Source: Hydractinia symbiolongicarpus
Taxonomy: Eukaryota > Cnidaria > Hydrozoa > Anthoathecata > Hydractiniidae
Assembly (NCBI RefSeq): GCF_029227915.1
Contig: NC_079875.1
Span: 40,383,201-40,447,200, forward strand
Length of the DNA: 64,000 nt
Direction: 5' to 3'
Within the stretch, counting starts at the first letter, position 1. Each line of letters starts with the position of its first letter. A program made the translations under genes and the position numbers. The notes beneath the pieces were generated by a model. It did not search any database and was not told where the DNA came from. It was given only the letters and a program-made list of their open reading frames with translations. This document shows, piece after piece, positions 51,001-62,761 of the stretch.

Positions 51001-51968
51001 CTAGCCGTTAGCGCGCGTTGAAGAAAAAGCGACAGTTTCAAAAACTACATTTCATTGACTTTCTAACGGTGTCAGTCCGTTTGAGTTTCAACGGTTGTGT
51101 CACATATTCATACCAACATGTATTTAGCGATATGTTTTTGATATTACTAGGTTGCATCGCTTTTAACTATGAAACGATTGACTGTGGGACTTAATTGAAC
51201 TAAATTTGGACTGTGACCTGATAAATGTGATAAATGAGACAATTGGACTCCAAGAAATAACATTCTTGTTAACTTGACGTGATTGCCGCAACTCAGCGAT
51301 TACACTGGGCACTGTGGTAGCGCTTCATTTAAAAATTAGGCTAAAAAAAGTCATTTTTTTACTGTGGGACTTATCCTAGCCGTTAGCCCGCGTTGAAGAA
51401 AAAGCGACAGTTTCAAAAACTACATTTCATTGACTTTCTAACGGTGTCAGTCCGTTTAAGTTACAACGGTTGGGTCACATATTCGTACCAACATGTATTT
51501 AGCGATATTTTTCTGATATTACTAGGTTGCATCGCTTTTAACTATGAAACGATTGACTGTGGGACTTAATTGAGCTAACTTTGGACTGTCACCTGATGAA
51601 TGTGATAAAAGAGACAATTGGACTCCAAGAAAAAACATTCTTCTTAATTTGACATGATTGCCGAAACTCAGCGATTACGCTGGGCTCTGTGGCATCGCTT
51701 TATTTAAGAATTATGATAAAAAAAGTCATTTTTTATTGTGGGACCATTCCTAGCCATTATCCTGCACTGAGGAAATAGCGACAGTTTCAAAAACTACATT
51801 TCATTGACTTTCTAACGGTGTCAGTCCGTTTGAGTTTCAACGGTTGTGTCACATATTCATACCAACATGTATTTAGCGATATTTTTTTTGATATTACTAG
51901 GTTGCATCGCTTTTAACAATGAAACGTTGACTGTGGGACTTAATTGAACTAACTTTGGACTGTGACCT
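45081..51968 (+). repeat. Mixed A/B monomers, 'aggctaaaaaaag' subfamily
   Basis: About eighteen monomers. Class A copies with 'agaattatgataaaa' are regularly followed by class B copies with 'gagtttcaacggttgtg'. 45225-45660 matches 48594-49029 at an offset of 3369 bases (nine monomers). 'aaaacttaagatacaaaaag' occurs near 48339 and 49088, two monomers apart. From about 46850 a subfamily with 'aaaaattaggctaaaaaaag' appears and is frequent to about 56.6 kb. I could not define one clean HOR here. Confidence 0.78.
49564..49920 (+). repeat. Monomer with a 9-base deletion that removes a dyad arm
   Basis: The anchor reads 'gtcagtctacaacgg': nine bases ('cgtttgagt') are missing between 49590 and 49591 compared with neighbours. 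This removes the CCGTT arm of the AACGG/CCGTT inverted repeat while keeping the following 'caacggttg'. I saw it only here, so it has not spread. Confidence 0.8.
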
Positions 51969-54900
51969 GATAATTGTGATAAATGAGACAATTGGACTCC
52001 AAGTAATAACATTTTTGTTAACTTGACGTGATTGCCGGAACTCAGCGATTACACTGGGCACTGTGGTAGCGCTTCATTTAAAAATTAGGCTAAAAAAAGT
52101 CATTTTTTTACTGTGGGACTTATCCTAGCCGTTAGCGCGCGTTGAAGAAAAAGCGACAGTTTCAAAAACTACATTTCATTGACTTTCTAACGGTGTCATT
52201 CCGTTTGAGTTACAACGGTTGGGTCACATATTCGTACCAACATGTATTTAGCGATATTTTTTTGATATTAGTAGGTTGCATCGCTTTTAACTATGAAACG
52301 ATTGACTGTGGGACTTAATTGAGCTAACTTTGGGCTGTCACCTGATAAATGTGATAAATGAGACAATTGCACTCCAAGAAATAACATTCTTGTTAATTTG
52401 ACGTGATTGCCGGAACTCAGCAATTACACTGGGCACTGTGGTAGCGCTTCATTTAAAAATTAGGCTAAAAAAAGTCATTTTTTTACTGTGGGACTTATCC
52501 TAGCCGTTAGCGCGCGTTGAAGAAAAAGCGACAGTTTCAAAAACTACATTTCATTGACTTTCTAACGGTGTCAGTCCGTTTGAGTTTCAACGGTTGTGTC
52601 ACATATTCATACCAACATGTATTTAGCGATATTTTTTTGATATTACTAGGTTGCATCGCTTTTAACAATGAAACGTTGACTGTGGGACTTAATTGAACTA
52701 ACTACGGACTGTGACCTGATAAATGTGATAAATGAGACAATTGGACTCCAAGAAATAACATTCTTCTTAATTTGACGTGATTGCCGGAACTCAGCGATTA
52801 CACTGGGCTCTGTGGTAGCGCTTCATTTAAGAATTAAGATAAAAAAGTCATTTTTTTTGCGGGACCAATCCTAGCCATTATCTCGCGCTGAAGAAATAGC
52901 GGCAGTTTCAAAAACTAAATTTTATTGAATTTCTAACGGTGTCAGTCCGTTTGAGTTACAACGGTTGGGTCACATATTCGTACCAACATGTATTTAGCGA
53001 TATTTTTCTGATATTACTAGGTTGCATCGCTTTTAACTATGAAACGATTGACTGTGCGTCTTAATTGAGCTCACTTTGGACTGTCACCTGATAAATGTGA
53101 TAAATGAGACAATTGGACTCCAAGATATAACATTCTTGTTAATTTGACGTGATTGCCGGAACTCAGCGATTACACTGGGCACTGTGGTAGCGCTTCATTT
53201 AAAAATTAAGAAACAAAAAGTCATTTTTTTATAGTGGGACCAATCTTAGCCGTTATCGCGCTAAAAAAATAGCGGCAGTTTCAAGAACTACATTTCATTG
53301 ACCTTCTAACGGTGTCAGTCCGTTTGAGTTACAACGGTTGGGTCACATATTCGTACCAACATGTATTTAGCGATATTTTTCTGATATTACTAGGTTGCAT
53401 CGCTTTTAACTATGAAACGATTGACTGTGGGACTTAATTGAGCTAACTTTGGACTGTCACCTGATAAATGTGATAAAAGAGACAATCGGACTCCAAGAAA
53501 AAACATTCTTCTTAATTTGACATGATTGCCGAAACTCAGCGATTACACAGGGCTCTGTGGTAGCGCTTCATTTAAGAATTATGATAAAAAAAAGTCATTT
53601 TTTTATTGTGGGACCAACCCTAGCCATTATCGCGCGCTGAAGAAATAGCGACAGTTTCAAAAACTACATTTCATTGACTTTCTAACGGTGTCAGTCCTTT
53701 TGAGTTTCAACGGTTGTGTCACATATTCATACCAACATGTATTTAGCGATATTTTTTTTGATATTACTAGGTTGCATCGCTTTTAACAATGAAACGTTGA
53801 CTGTGGGACTTAATTGAACTAACTTTGGACTGTGACCTCATAAATGTGATAAATGAGACAATTGGACTCCAAGAAATAACATTCTTGTTAACTTGACGTG
53901 ATTGCCGGAACTCAGCGATTATACTGGGCACTGTGGTAGTGCTTCATTTAAAAATTTGGCTAAAAAAAGTCATTTTTTTACTGTGGGACTTATCCTAGCC
54001 GTTAGCGCGCGTTGAAGAAAAAGCGACAGTTTCAAAAACTAAATTTCATTGACTTTCTAACGGTGTCAGTCCGTTTGAGTTACAACGGTTGGGTCACATA
54101 TTCGTACCAACATGTATTTAGCGATATTTTTTTGATATTACTAGGTTGCATTGCTTTTAACTGTTAAACGATTGACTGTGGGACTTAATAGAGCTAACTT
54201 TGAACTGTCACCTGATAAATGTGATAAATGAGACAATTGGACTCCAAGAAATAACATTCTTGTTAATTTGACGTGATTGCTGGAACTCAGCGATTTCACT
54301 GGGCACTGTGGTAGCGCTTCATTTAAAAATTAACATACAAAAAGTCATTTTTTTATTGTGGGACCAATCCTAGCCTTTATCGCGCGCTAAAGAAATAGCA
54401 ACACTTTCAAGAACTACATTTCATTGACTTCCTAACGGTGTCAGTCCGTTTGAGTTGCAACGGTTGGGTCACATATTCGTACCAACATGTATTTAGCCAT
54501 ATTTTTCGGATATTACTAGGTTGCATCGCTTTTAACTATGAAACGATTGACTGTGGGACTTAATTGAGCTAACTTTGGACTGTCACCTGATAAATGTGAT
54601 AAAAGAGACAATTGGACTCCAAGAAAAAACATTCTTCTTATTTTGACATGATTGTCGAAACTTAGCGATTACACTGTGCTCTGTGGTAGCGCTTCATTTA
54701 AGAATTATGATAAAAACAGTTATATTTTTATTGAGGGACCAATCCTAGCCATTATCCTGCGGTGAGGAAATAGCGACAGTTTCAAAAACTACATTTCATT
54801 GACTTTCTAACGGTGTCAGTCCGTTTAAGTTTCAACGGTTGTGTCACATATTCATACCAACATGTATTTAGCGATATTTTTTTGATATTACTAGGTTGCA

Positions 54901-56080
54901 TCGCTTTTAACAATGAAACGTTGACTGTGGGACTTAATTGAACTAACTTTGGACTGTGACCTGATAAATGTGATAAATGAGACAATTGGACTCCAAGAAA
55001 TAACATTCTTGTTAACTTGACGTGATTGCCGGAACTCAGCGATTACACTGTGCACTGTGGTAGTGCTTCATTTAAAAATTTGGCTATAAAAAGTCATTTT
55101 TTTACTGTGAGACTTATCCTAGCAGTTAACGCACGTTGAAGAAAAAGCGACAGTTTCAAAAACTACATTTCATTGACTTTCTAACGGTGTCAGTCCGTTT
55201 GAGTTACAACGGTTGGGTCACATATTCGTACCAACATGTATTTAGCGATATTTTTTTGATATTACTAGGTTGCATTGCTTTTAACTGTGAAACGATTGAC
55301 TGTGGGACTTAATTGAACTAACTTTGGACTGTGACCTGATAAATGTGATAAAAGAGACAATTGGACTCCAAGAAAAAACATTCTTCTTAATTTGACGTGA
55401 TTGCCGGAACTCAGCGATTACACTGGGCTCTGTGGTAGCGCTTCATTTAAGAATTAAGATAAAAAAGTCATTTTTTTATTGCGTAACCAATCCTAGCCGT
55501 TATTGCGCGCTAAAGAAGTAGCGACAGTTTCAAGAACAACATTTCATTGACTTTCTAACGGTGTCAGTCCGTTTGAGTTACAACGGTTGGGTCACATATT
55601 CGTACCAACATGTATTTAGCGATATTTTTCTGATATTACTAGGTTGCATCGCTTTTAACTATGAAACGATTGACTGTGGGACTTAATTGAGCTAACTTTG
55701 GACTGTCACCTGATAAATGTGATAAAGGAGACAATTGGACTCCAAGAAAAAACATTCTTCTTAATTTGACATGATTGCCGAAACTCAGCGATTACACTGG
55801 GCTCTGCGGTAGCGCTTCATTTAAGAATTATGATAAAAAAAGTAAGTTTTTTATTGTGGGACCAATCTTAACCATTATCGCGCGCTGAGGAAATAGCGAC
55901 AGTTTTAAAAACTACATTTCATTGACTTTCCAACTGTGTCAGTCCGTTTGAGTTTCAACGGTTGTGTCACGTATTCGTACTGTATTTAGCGATATTTTTT
56001 TGATATTACTAGGTTGCATCGCTTTTAACAATGAAACGTTGACTGTGGGACTTAATTGAACTAACTTTGGACTGTGACCT
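51969..56080 (+). repeat. Eleven-monomer block (4112 bp), source copy
   Basis: 51969-53200 recurs at 56081-57310 (offset 4111-4112) and 54322-56080 recurs at 57310-59068 (offset 2988). Markers of the first part are 'cctgataattgtgat', 'ctaactacggactg', 'actgtgcgtcttaattg' and 'ccaagatataac'. Markers of the second are 'aattaacatacaaaaag', 'tttttcggatatt', 'attgagggaccaatcc' and 'ttgcgtaaccaatcc'. 53200-54322 (three monomers) has no counterpart in the second copy. Confidence 0.85.
55967..55985 (+). repeat. Five-base deletion marker 'cgtactgtatttagc'
   Basis: Normal monomers read 'cgtaccaacatgtattt'. This copy reads 'cgtactgtattt', missing five bases. The same form recurs near 58966, 60833 and 63825, always with the neighbouring 'gtgtcacgtattcg' change. 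It tags one monomer lineage amplified four times in 8 kb by the block duplications. Confidence 0.82.
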
Positions 56081-59068
56081 GATAATTGTGATAAATGAGA
56101 CAATTGGACTCCAAGAAATAACATTTTTGTTAACTTGACGTGATTGCCGGAACTCAGCGATTACACTGGGCACTGTGGTAGCGCTTCATTTAAAAATTAG
56201 GCTAAAAAAAGTCATTTTTTTACTGTGGGACTTATCCTAGCCGTTAGCGCGCGTTGAAGAAAAAGCGACAGTTTCAAAAACTACATTTCATTGACTTTCT
56301 AACGGTGTCAGTCCGTTTGAGTTACAACGGTTGGGTCACATATTCGTACCAACATGTATTTAGCGATATTTTTTTGATATTAGTAGGTTGCATCGCTTTT
56401 AACTATGAAACGATTGACTGTGGGACTTAATTGAGCTAACTTTGGGCTGTCACCTGATAAATGTGATAAATGAGACAATTGCACTCCAAGAAATAACATT
56501 CTTGTTAATTTGACGTGATTGCCGGAACTCAGCAATTACACTGGGCACTGTGGTAGCGCTTCATTTAAAAATTAGGCTAAAAAAAGTCATTTTTTTACTG
56601 TGGGACTTATCCTAGCCGTTAGCGCGCGTTGAAGAAAAAGCGACAGTTTCAAAAACTACATTTCATTGACTTTCTAACGGTGTCAGTCCGTTTGAGTTTC
56701 AACGGTTGTGTCACATATTCATACCAACATGTATTTAGCGATATTTTTTTGATATTACTAGGTTGCATCGCTTTTAACAATGAAACGTTGACTGTGGGAC
56801 TTAATTGAACTAACTACGGACTGTGACCTGATAAATGTGATAAATGAGACAATTGGACTCCAAGAAATAACATTCTTCTTAATTTGACGTGATTGCCGGA
56901 ACTCAGCGATTACACTGGGCTCTGTGGTAGCGCTTCATTTAAGAATTAAGATAAAAAAGTCATTTTTTTTGCGGGACCAATCCTAGCCATTATCTCGCGC
57001 TGAAGAAATAGCGGCAGTTTCAAAAACTAAATTTTATTGAATTTCTAACGGTGTCAGTCCGTTTGAGTTACAACGGTTGGGTCACATATTCGTACCAACA
57101 TGTATTTAGCGATATTTTTCTGATATTACTAGGTTGCATCGCTTTTAACTATGAAACGATTGACTGTGCGTCTTAATTGAGCTAACTTTGGACTGTCACC
57201 TGATAAATGTGATAAATGAGACAATTGGACTCCAAGATATAACATTCTTGTTAATTTGACGTGATTGCCGGAACTCAGCGATTACACTGGGCACTGTGGT
57301 AGCGCTTCATTTAAAAATTAACATACAAAAAGTCATTTTTTTATTGTGAGACCAATCCTAGCCTTTATCGCGCGCTAAAGAAATAGCAACACTTTCAAGA
57401 ACTACATTTCATTGACTTCCTAACGGTGTCAGTCCGTTTGAGTTGCAACGGTTGGGTCACATATTCGTACCAACATGTATTTAGCCATATTTTTCGGATA
57501 TTACTAGGTTGCATCGCTTTTAACTATGAAACGATTGACTGTGGGACTTAATTGAGCTAACTTTGGACTGTCACCTGATAAATGTGATAAAAGAGACAAT
57601 TGGACTCCAAGAAAAAACATTCTTCTTATTTTGACATGATTGTCGAAACTTAGCGATTACACTGTGCTCTGTGGTAGCGCTTCATTTAAGAATTATGATA
57701 AAAAAAGTTATTTTTTTATTGAGGGACCAATCCTAGCCATTATCCTGCGGTGAGGAAATAGCGACAGTTTCAAAAACTACATTTCATTGACTTTCTAACG
57801 GTGTCAGTCCGTTTAAGTTTCAACGGTTGTGTCACATATTCATACCAACATGTATTTAGCGATATTTTTTTGATATTACTAGGTTGCATCGCTTTTAACA
57901 ATGAAACGTTGACTGTGGGACTTAATTGAACTAACTTTGGACTGTGACCTGATAAATGTGATAAATGAGACAATTGGACTCCAAGAAATAACATTCTTGT
58001 TAACTTGACGTGATTGCCGGAACTCAGCGATTACACTGTGCACTGTGGTAGTGCTTCATTTAAAAATTTGGCTATAAAAAGTCATTTTTTTACTGTGAGA
58101 CTTATCCTAGCAGTTAGCGCACGTTGAAGAAAAAGCGACAGTTTCAAAAACTACATTTCATTGACTTTCTAACGGTGTCAGTCCGTTTGAGTTACAACGG
58201 TTGGGTCACATATTCGTACCAACATGTATTTAGCGATATTTTTTTGATATTACTAGGTTGCATTGCTTTTAACTGTGAAACGATTGACTGTGGGACTTAA
58301 TTGAACTAACTTTGGACTGTGACCTGATAAATGTGATAAAAGAGACAATTGGACTCCAAGAAAAAACATTCTTCTTAATTTGACGTGATTGCCGGAACTC
58401 AGCGATTACACTGGGCTCTGTGGTAGCGCTTCATTTAAGAATTAAGATAAAAAAGTCATTTTTTTATTGCGTAACCAATCCTAGCCGTTATTGCGCGCTA
58501 AAGAAGTAGCGACAGTTTCAAGAACTACATTTCATTGACTTTCTAACGGTGTCAGTCCGTTTGAGTTACAACGGTTGGGTCACATATTCGTACCAACATG
58601 TATTTAGCGATATTTTTCTGATATTACTAGGTTGCATCGCTTTTAACTATGAAACGATTGACTGTGGGACTTAATTGAGCTAACTTTGGACTGTCACCTG
58701 ATAAATGTGATAAAGGAGACAATTGGACTCCAAGAAAAAACATTCTTCTTAATTTGACATGATTGCCGAAACTCAGCGATTACACTGGGCTCTGCGGTAG
58801 CGCTTCATTTAAGAATTATGATAAAAAAAATAAGTTTTTTATTGTGGGACCAATCGTAACCATTATCGCGCGCTGAGGAAATAGCGACAGTTTTAAAAAC
58901 TACATTTCATTGACTTTCCAACGGTGTCAGTCCGTTTGAGTTTCAACGGTTGTGTCACGTATTCGTACTGTATTTAGCGATATTTTTTTGATATTACTAG
59001 GTTGCATCGCTTTTAACAATGAAACGTTGACTGTGGGACTTAATTGAACTAACTTTGGACTGTGACCT
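56081..59068 (+). repeat. Eight-monomer block (2988 bp), copy with three monomers missing
   Basis: The left part follows 51969-53200 and the right part follows 54322-56080. The switch lies between about 57283 and 57312 in 'ggtagcgcttcattt': to its left 'cgattacactggg' fits the first source, to its right 'aacatacaaaaag' fits the second. Base differences are few, for example 'gagctcactttgg' at 53068 against 'gagctaactttgg' here. Confidence 0.85.
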
Positions 59069-60935
59069 GATAAATGTGATAAATGAGACAATTGGACTCC
59101 AAGAAATAACATTCTTCTTAATTTGACGTGATTGCCGGAACTCAGCGATTACACTGGACTCTGTGGTAGCGCTTCATTTAAGAATTAAGATAAAAAAGTC
59201 ATTTTTTATTGTGGGACCAATCCTAGCCGTTATTGCGCGCTGAAGAAAAAGCGACAGTTTCAAAAACTACAATTCATTGACTTTCTAACAGTGTCAGTCC
59301 CTTTGAGTTACAACGGTTGGGTCACATATTCGTACCAACATGTATTTAGCGATATTGTTCTGATATTACTAGGTTGCATCGCTTTTAACTATGAAACGAT
59401 TGACTGTGGGACGAAATGGAGCTAACTTTGGACTGTGACCTGATAAATGTGATAAATGAGACAATTTGACTCCAAGAAATAACATTCTTCTAAATTATAC
59501 GTGATTGCCGGAACTCAGCGTTTACACTGGGCACTGTGATCGCGCTTCATTTAAAAATTAAGCTAAAAAAAGTCATTTTTTTACTGTGGGACCTATCCTA
59601 GCCGTTATCGCGCGCTGAAGAAATAGCGACAGTTTCAAAAACTACATTTCATTGGCTTTCTAACGGTGTCAGTCCGTTTGAGTGACAACGGTTGGGTCAC
59701 ATATTCGTACCAACATGTATTTAGCGATATTTTTCAAGTATTACCAGGTTGCATCGCTTTTAACAATGAAACGATTGACTGTGGGACTTAATTGAGCTAA
59801 CTTTGGACTGTGACCTGATAAATGTGATAAATAAGACAATTGGACTCCAAGAAATAACATTCTTGTTATTTTGACGTGGTTGTCGGAATTCAACGATTAC
59901 ATTGGGCACTGTGGTAGCGCTTCATTTAAAAATTAAGCTAAAAAAAGTCATTTTTTTACTGTGGGACCTATCCTAGCCGTTATCGCGCGCTGAAGAAATA
60001 GCGACAGTTTCAAAAACTACATTTCATTGACTTTCTAACAGTGTCAGTCCCTTTGAGTTACAACGGTTGGGTCACATATTCGTACCAACATGTATTTAGC
60101 GATATTGTTCTGATATTACTAGGTTGCATCGCTTTTAACTATGAAACGATTGACTGTGGGACTTAATTGAACTAACTTTGGACTGTCACCTGATAAATGT
60201 GATAAATCAGACAATTGGACTCCAAGAAATAACATTCTTGTTAATTTGACGTGATTGCCGGAACTCAGCGATTACACTGGGCACTGTGGTAGCGCTTCAT
60301 TTAAAAATTAAGATAAAAAAAGTCATTTTTTTATTGTGGGACCAATCCTAGCCGTTATTGCGCGCTAAAGAAGTAGCGACAGTTTCAAGAACTACATTTC
60401 ATTGACTTTCTAACGGTGTCAGTCCGCTTGAGTTACAACGGTTGGGTCACATATTCGTACCAACATGTATTTAGCGATATTTTTCTGATATTACTAGGTT
60501 GCATCGCTTTTAACTATGAAACGATTGACTGTGGGACTTAATTGAGCTAACTTTGGACTGTCACCTGATAAATGTGATAAAGGAGACAATTGGACTCCAA
60601 GAAAAAACATTCTTCTTAATTTGACATGATTGCCGAAACTCAGCGATTACACTGGGCTCTGCGGTAGCGCTTCATTTAAGAATTATGATAAAAAAAGTAA
60701 GTTTTTTATTGTGGGACCAATCTTAACCATTATCGCGCGCTGAGGAAATAGCGACAGTTTCAAAAACTACATTTCATTGACTTTCCAACGGTGTCAGTCT
60801 GTTTGAGTTTCAACGGTTGTGTCACGTATTCGTACTGTATTTAGCGTTATTTTTTTGATATTACTAGGTTGCATCGCTTTTAACAATGAAACGTTGACTG
60901 TGGGACTTAATTGAACTAACTTTGGACTGTGACCT
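59069..60935 (+). repeat. Five-monomer HOR (1867 bp), copy 1
   Basis: Markers from about 58480 to 59660 recur 1867 bases downstream: the 'cgtactgtattt' monomer (58966, 60833), 'actggactctgtgg', 'agcgatattgttctg', 'ctaaattatacgtg' (59491, 61358) and 'gtgatcgcgcttc'. The middle of the unit also contains a 'gacgtggttgtcggaattc' monomer (59871) that belongs to the eight-monomer period instead. Confidence 0.8.
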
Positions 60936-61008
60936 GATAAATGTGATAAATGAGACAATTGGACTCCAAGAAATAACATTCTTCTTAATTTGACGTGATT
61001 GCCGGAAC
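59770..61008 (+). repeat. Segment repeated eight monomers downstream (offset 2992), copy 1
   Basis: Markers 'aaataagacaattgg', 'gacgtggttgtcgg' (59871), 'aaatcagacaattgg', 'gtcagtccgcttgag' and 'gtaagttttttattg' recur at 62762-64000. It overlaps the five-monomer period, so two different exchange events share these monomers. Confidence 0.82.
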
Positions 61009-61530
61009 TCAGCGATTACACTGGACTCTGTGGTAGCGCTTCATTTAAGAATTAAGATAAAAAAGTCATTTTTTATTGTGGGACCAATCCTAGCCGTTAT
61101 TGCGCGCTGAAGAAAAAGCGACAGTTTCAAAAACTACATTTCATTGACTTTCTAACAGTGTCAGTCCCTTTGAGTTACAACGGTTGGGTCACATATTCGT
61201 ACCAACATGTATTTAGCGATATTGTTCTGATATTACTAGGTTGCATCGCTTTTAACTATGAAACGATTGACTGTGGGACTAAATGGAGCTAACTTTGGAC
61301 TGTGACCTGATAAATGTGATAAATGAGACAATTGGACTCCAAGAAATAACATTCTTCTAAATTATACGTGATTGCCGGAACTCAGCGTTTACACTGGGCA
61401 CTGTGATCGCGCTTCATTTAAAAATTAAGCTAAAAAAAGTCATTTTTTTACTGTGGGACTTATCCTAGCCGTTATCGCGCGCTGAAGAAATAGCGACAGT
61501 TTCAAAAACTACATTTCATTGGCTTTTTAA
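60936..61530 (+). repeat. Five-monomer HOR, partial copy 2
   Basis: Continues the 1867-base match to about 61530, including 'gggactaaatggagc' (against 'gggacgaaatggagc' near 59409) and 'ctaaattatacgtg' at 61358. After about 61730 the sequence changes to 'aaaatttggctaaaa' monomers like those near 53950. Confidence 0.8.
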
Positions 61531-62759
61531 CGGTGTCAGTCCGTTTGAGTTACAACGGTTGGGTCACATATTCGTACCAATATGTATTTAGCGATATTTT
61601 TCTGATATTACTAGGTTGCATCGCTTTTAACAATGAAACGATTGACTGTGGGACTTAATTGAGCTAACTTTGGACTGTGACCTGATAAATGTGATAAATG
61701 AGACAATTGGACTCCAAGAAATAACATTCTTGCTAACTTGACGTGATTGCCGGAACTCAGCGATTACACTGGGCACTGTGGTAGTGCTTCATTTAAAAAT
61801 TTGGCTAAAAAAAGTCATTTTTTTACTGTGGGACTTATCCTAGCCGTTAGCGCGCGTTGGAGAAAAAGCGACAGTTTCAAAAACTACATTTCATTGACTT
61901 TCTAACGGTGTCAGTCCGTTTGAGTTACAACGGTTGGGTCACATATTCGTACCAACATGTATTTAGCGATATTTTTTTGATATTACTAGGTTGCATTGCT
62001 TTTAACTATGAAACGATTGACTGTGGGACGTAATAGAGCTAACTTTGGACTGTCACCTGATAAATGTGATAAATGAGACAATTGGACTCCAAGAAATAAC
62101 ATTCTTGTTAATTTGACGTGATTGCCGGAACTCAGCGATTACACTGGGCACTGTGATAGCGCTTCATTTAAAAATTAAGCTAAAAAAAGTCATTTTTTTA
62201 CTGTGGGACCTATCCTAGCCGTTATCGCGCGCTGAAGAAATAGCGACAGTTTCAAAAACTACATTTCATTGACTTTCTAACGGTGTCAGACCGTTTGAGT
62301 TTTAACGGCTGTGTCACATATTCGTACCAACATGTATATAGCGATATTTTTTTGATATTACTAGGTTGCATCGCTTTTAACAATGAAACGTTGACTGTGG
62401 GACTGAATTGCACTAACTTTGGACTGTGACCTGATAAATGTGATAAATGAGACAATTCGATTCTAAGAAATAACATTCTTGTTAATTTGACGTGATTGCC
62501 GGAACTCAGCGATTACACTGGGCACTGTGGTAGCGCTTCATTTAAAAATTAAGATAAAAAAAAGTCATTTTTTTATTGTGGGACCAATCCTAGCCGTTAT
62601 TGCGCGCTAAAGAAGTAGCGACAGTTTCAAGAACTACATTTCATTGACTTTCTAACAGTGTCAGTCCCTTTGAGTTACAACGGTTGGGTCACATATTCGT
62701 ACCAACATGTATTTAGCGATATTGTTCTGATATTACTAGGTTGCATCGCTTTTAACTAT
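61531..62759 (+). repeat. Monomers between the five- and eight-monomer matches
   Basis: About three monomers, including an 'aaaatttggctaaaa' type near 61796 and a class B copy near 62252-62476 with private changes ('gtgtcagaccg', 'gttttaacggctgtg', 'catgtatatagcg'). No other feature is seen. Confidence 0.75.
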
Positions 62760-62761
62760 GA

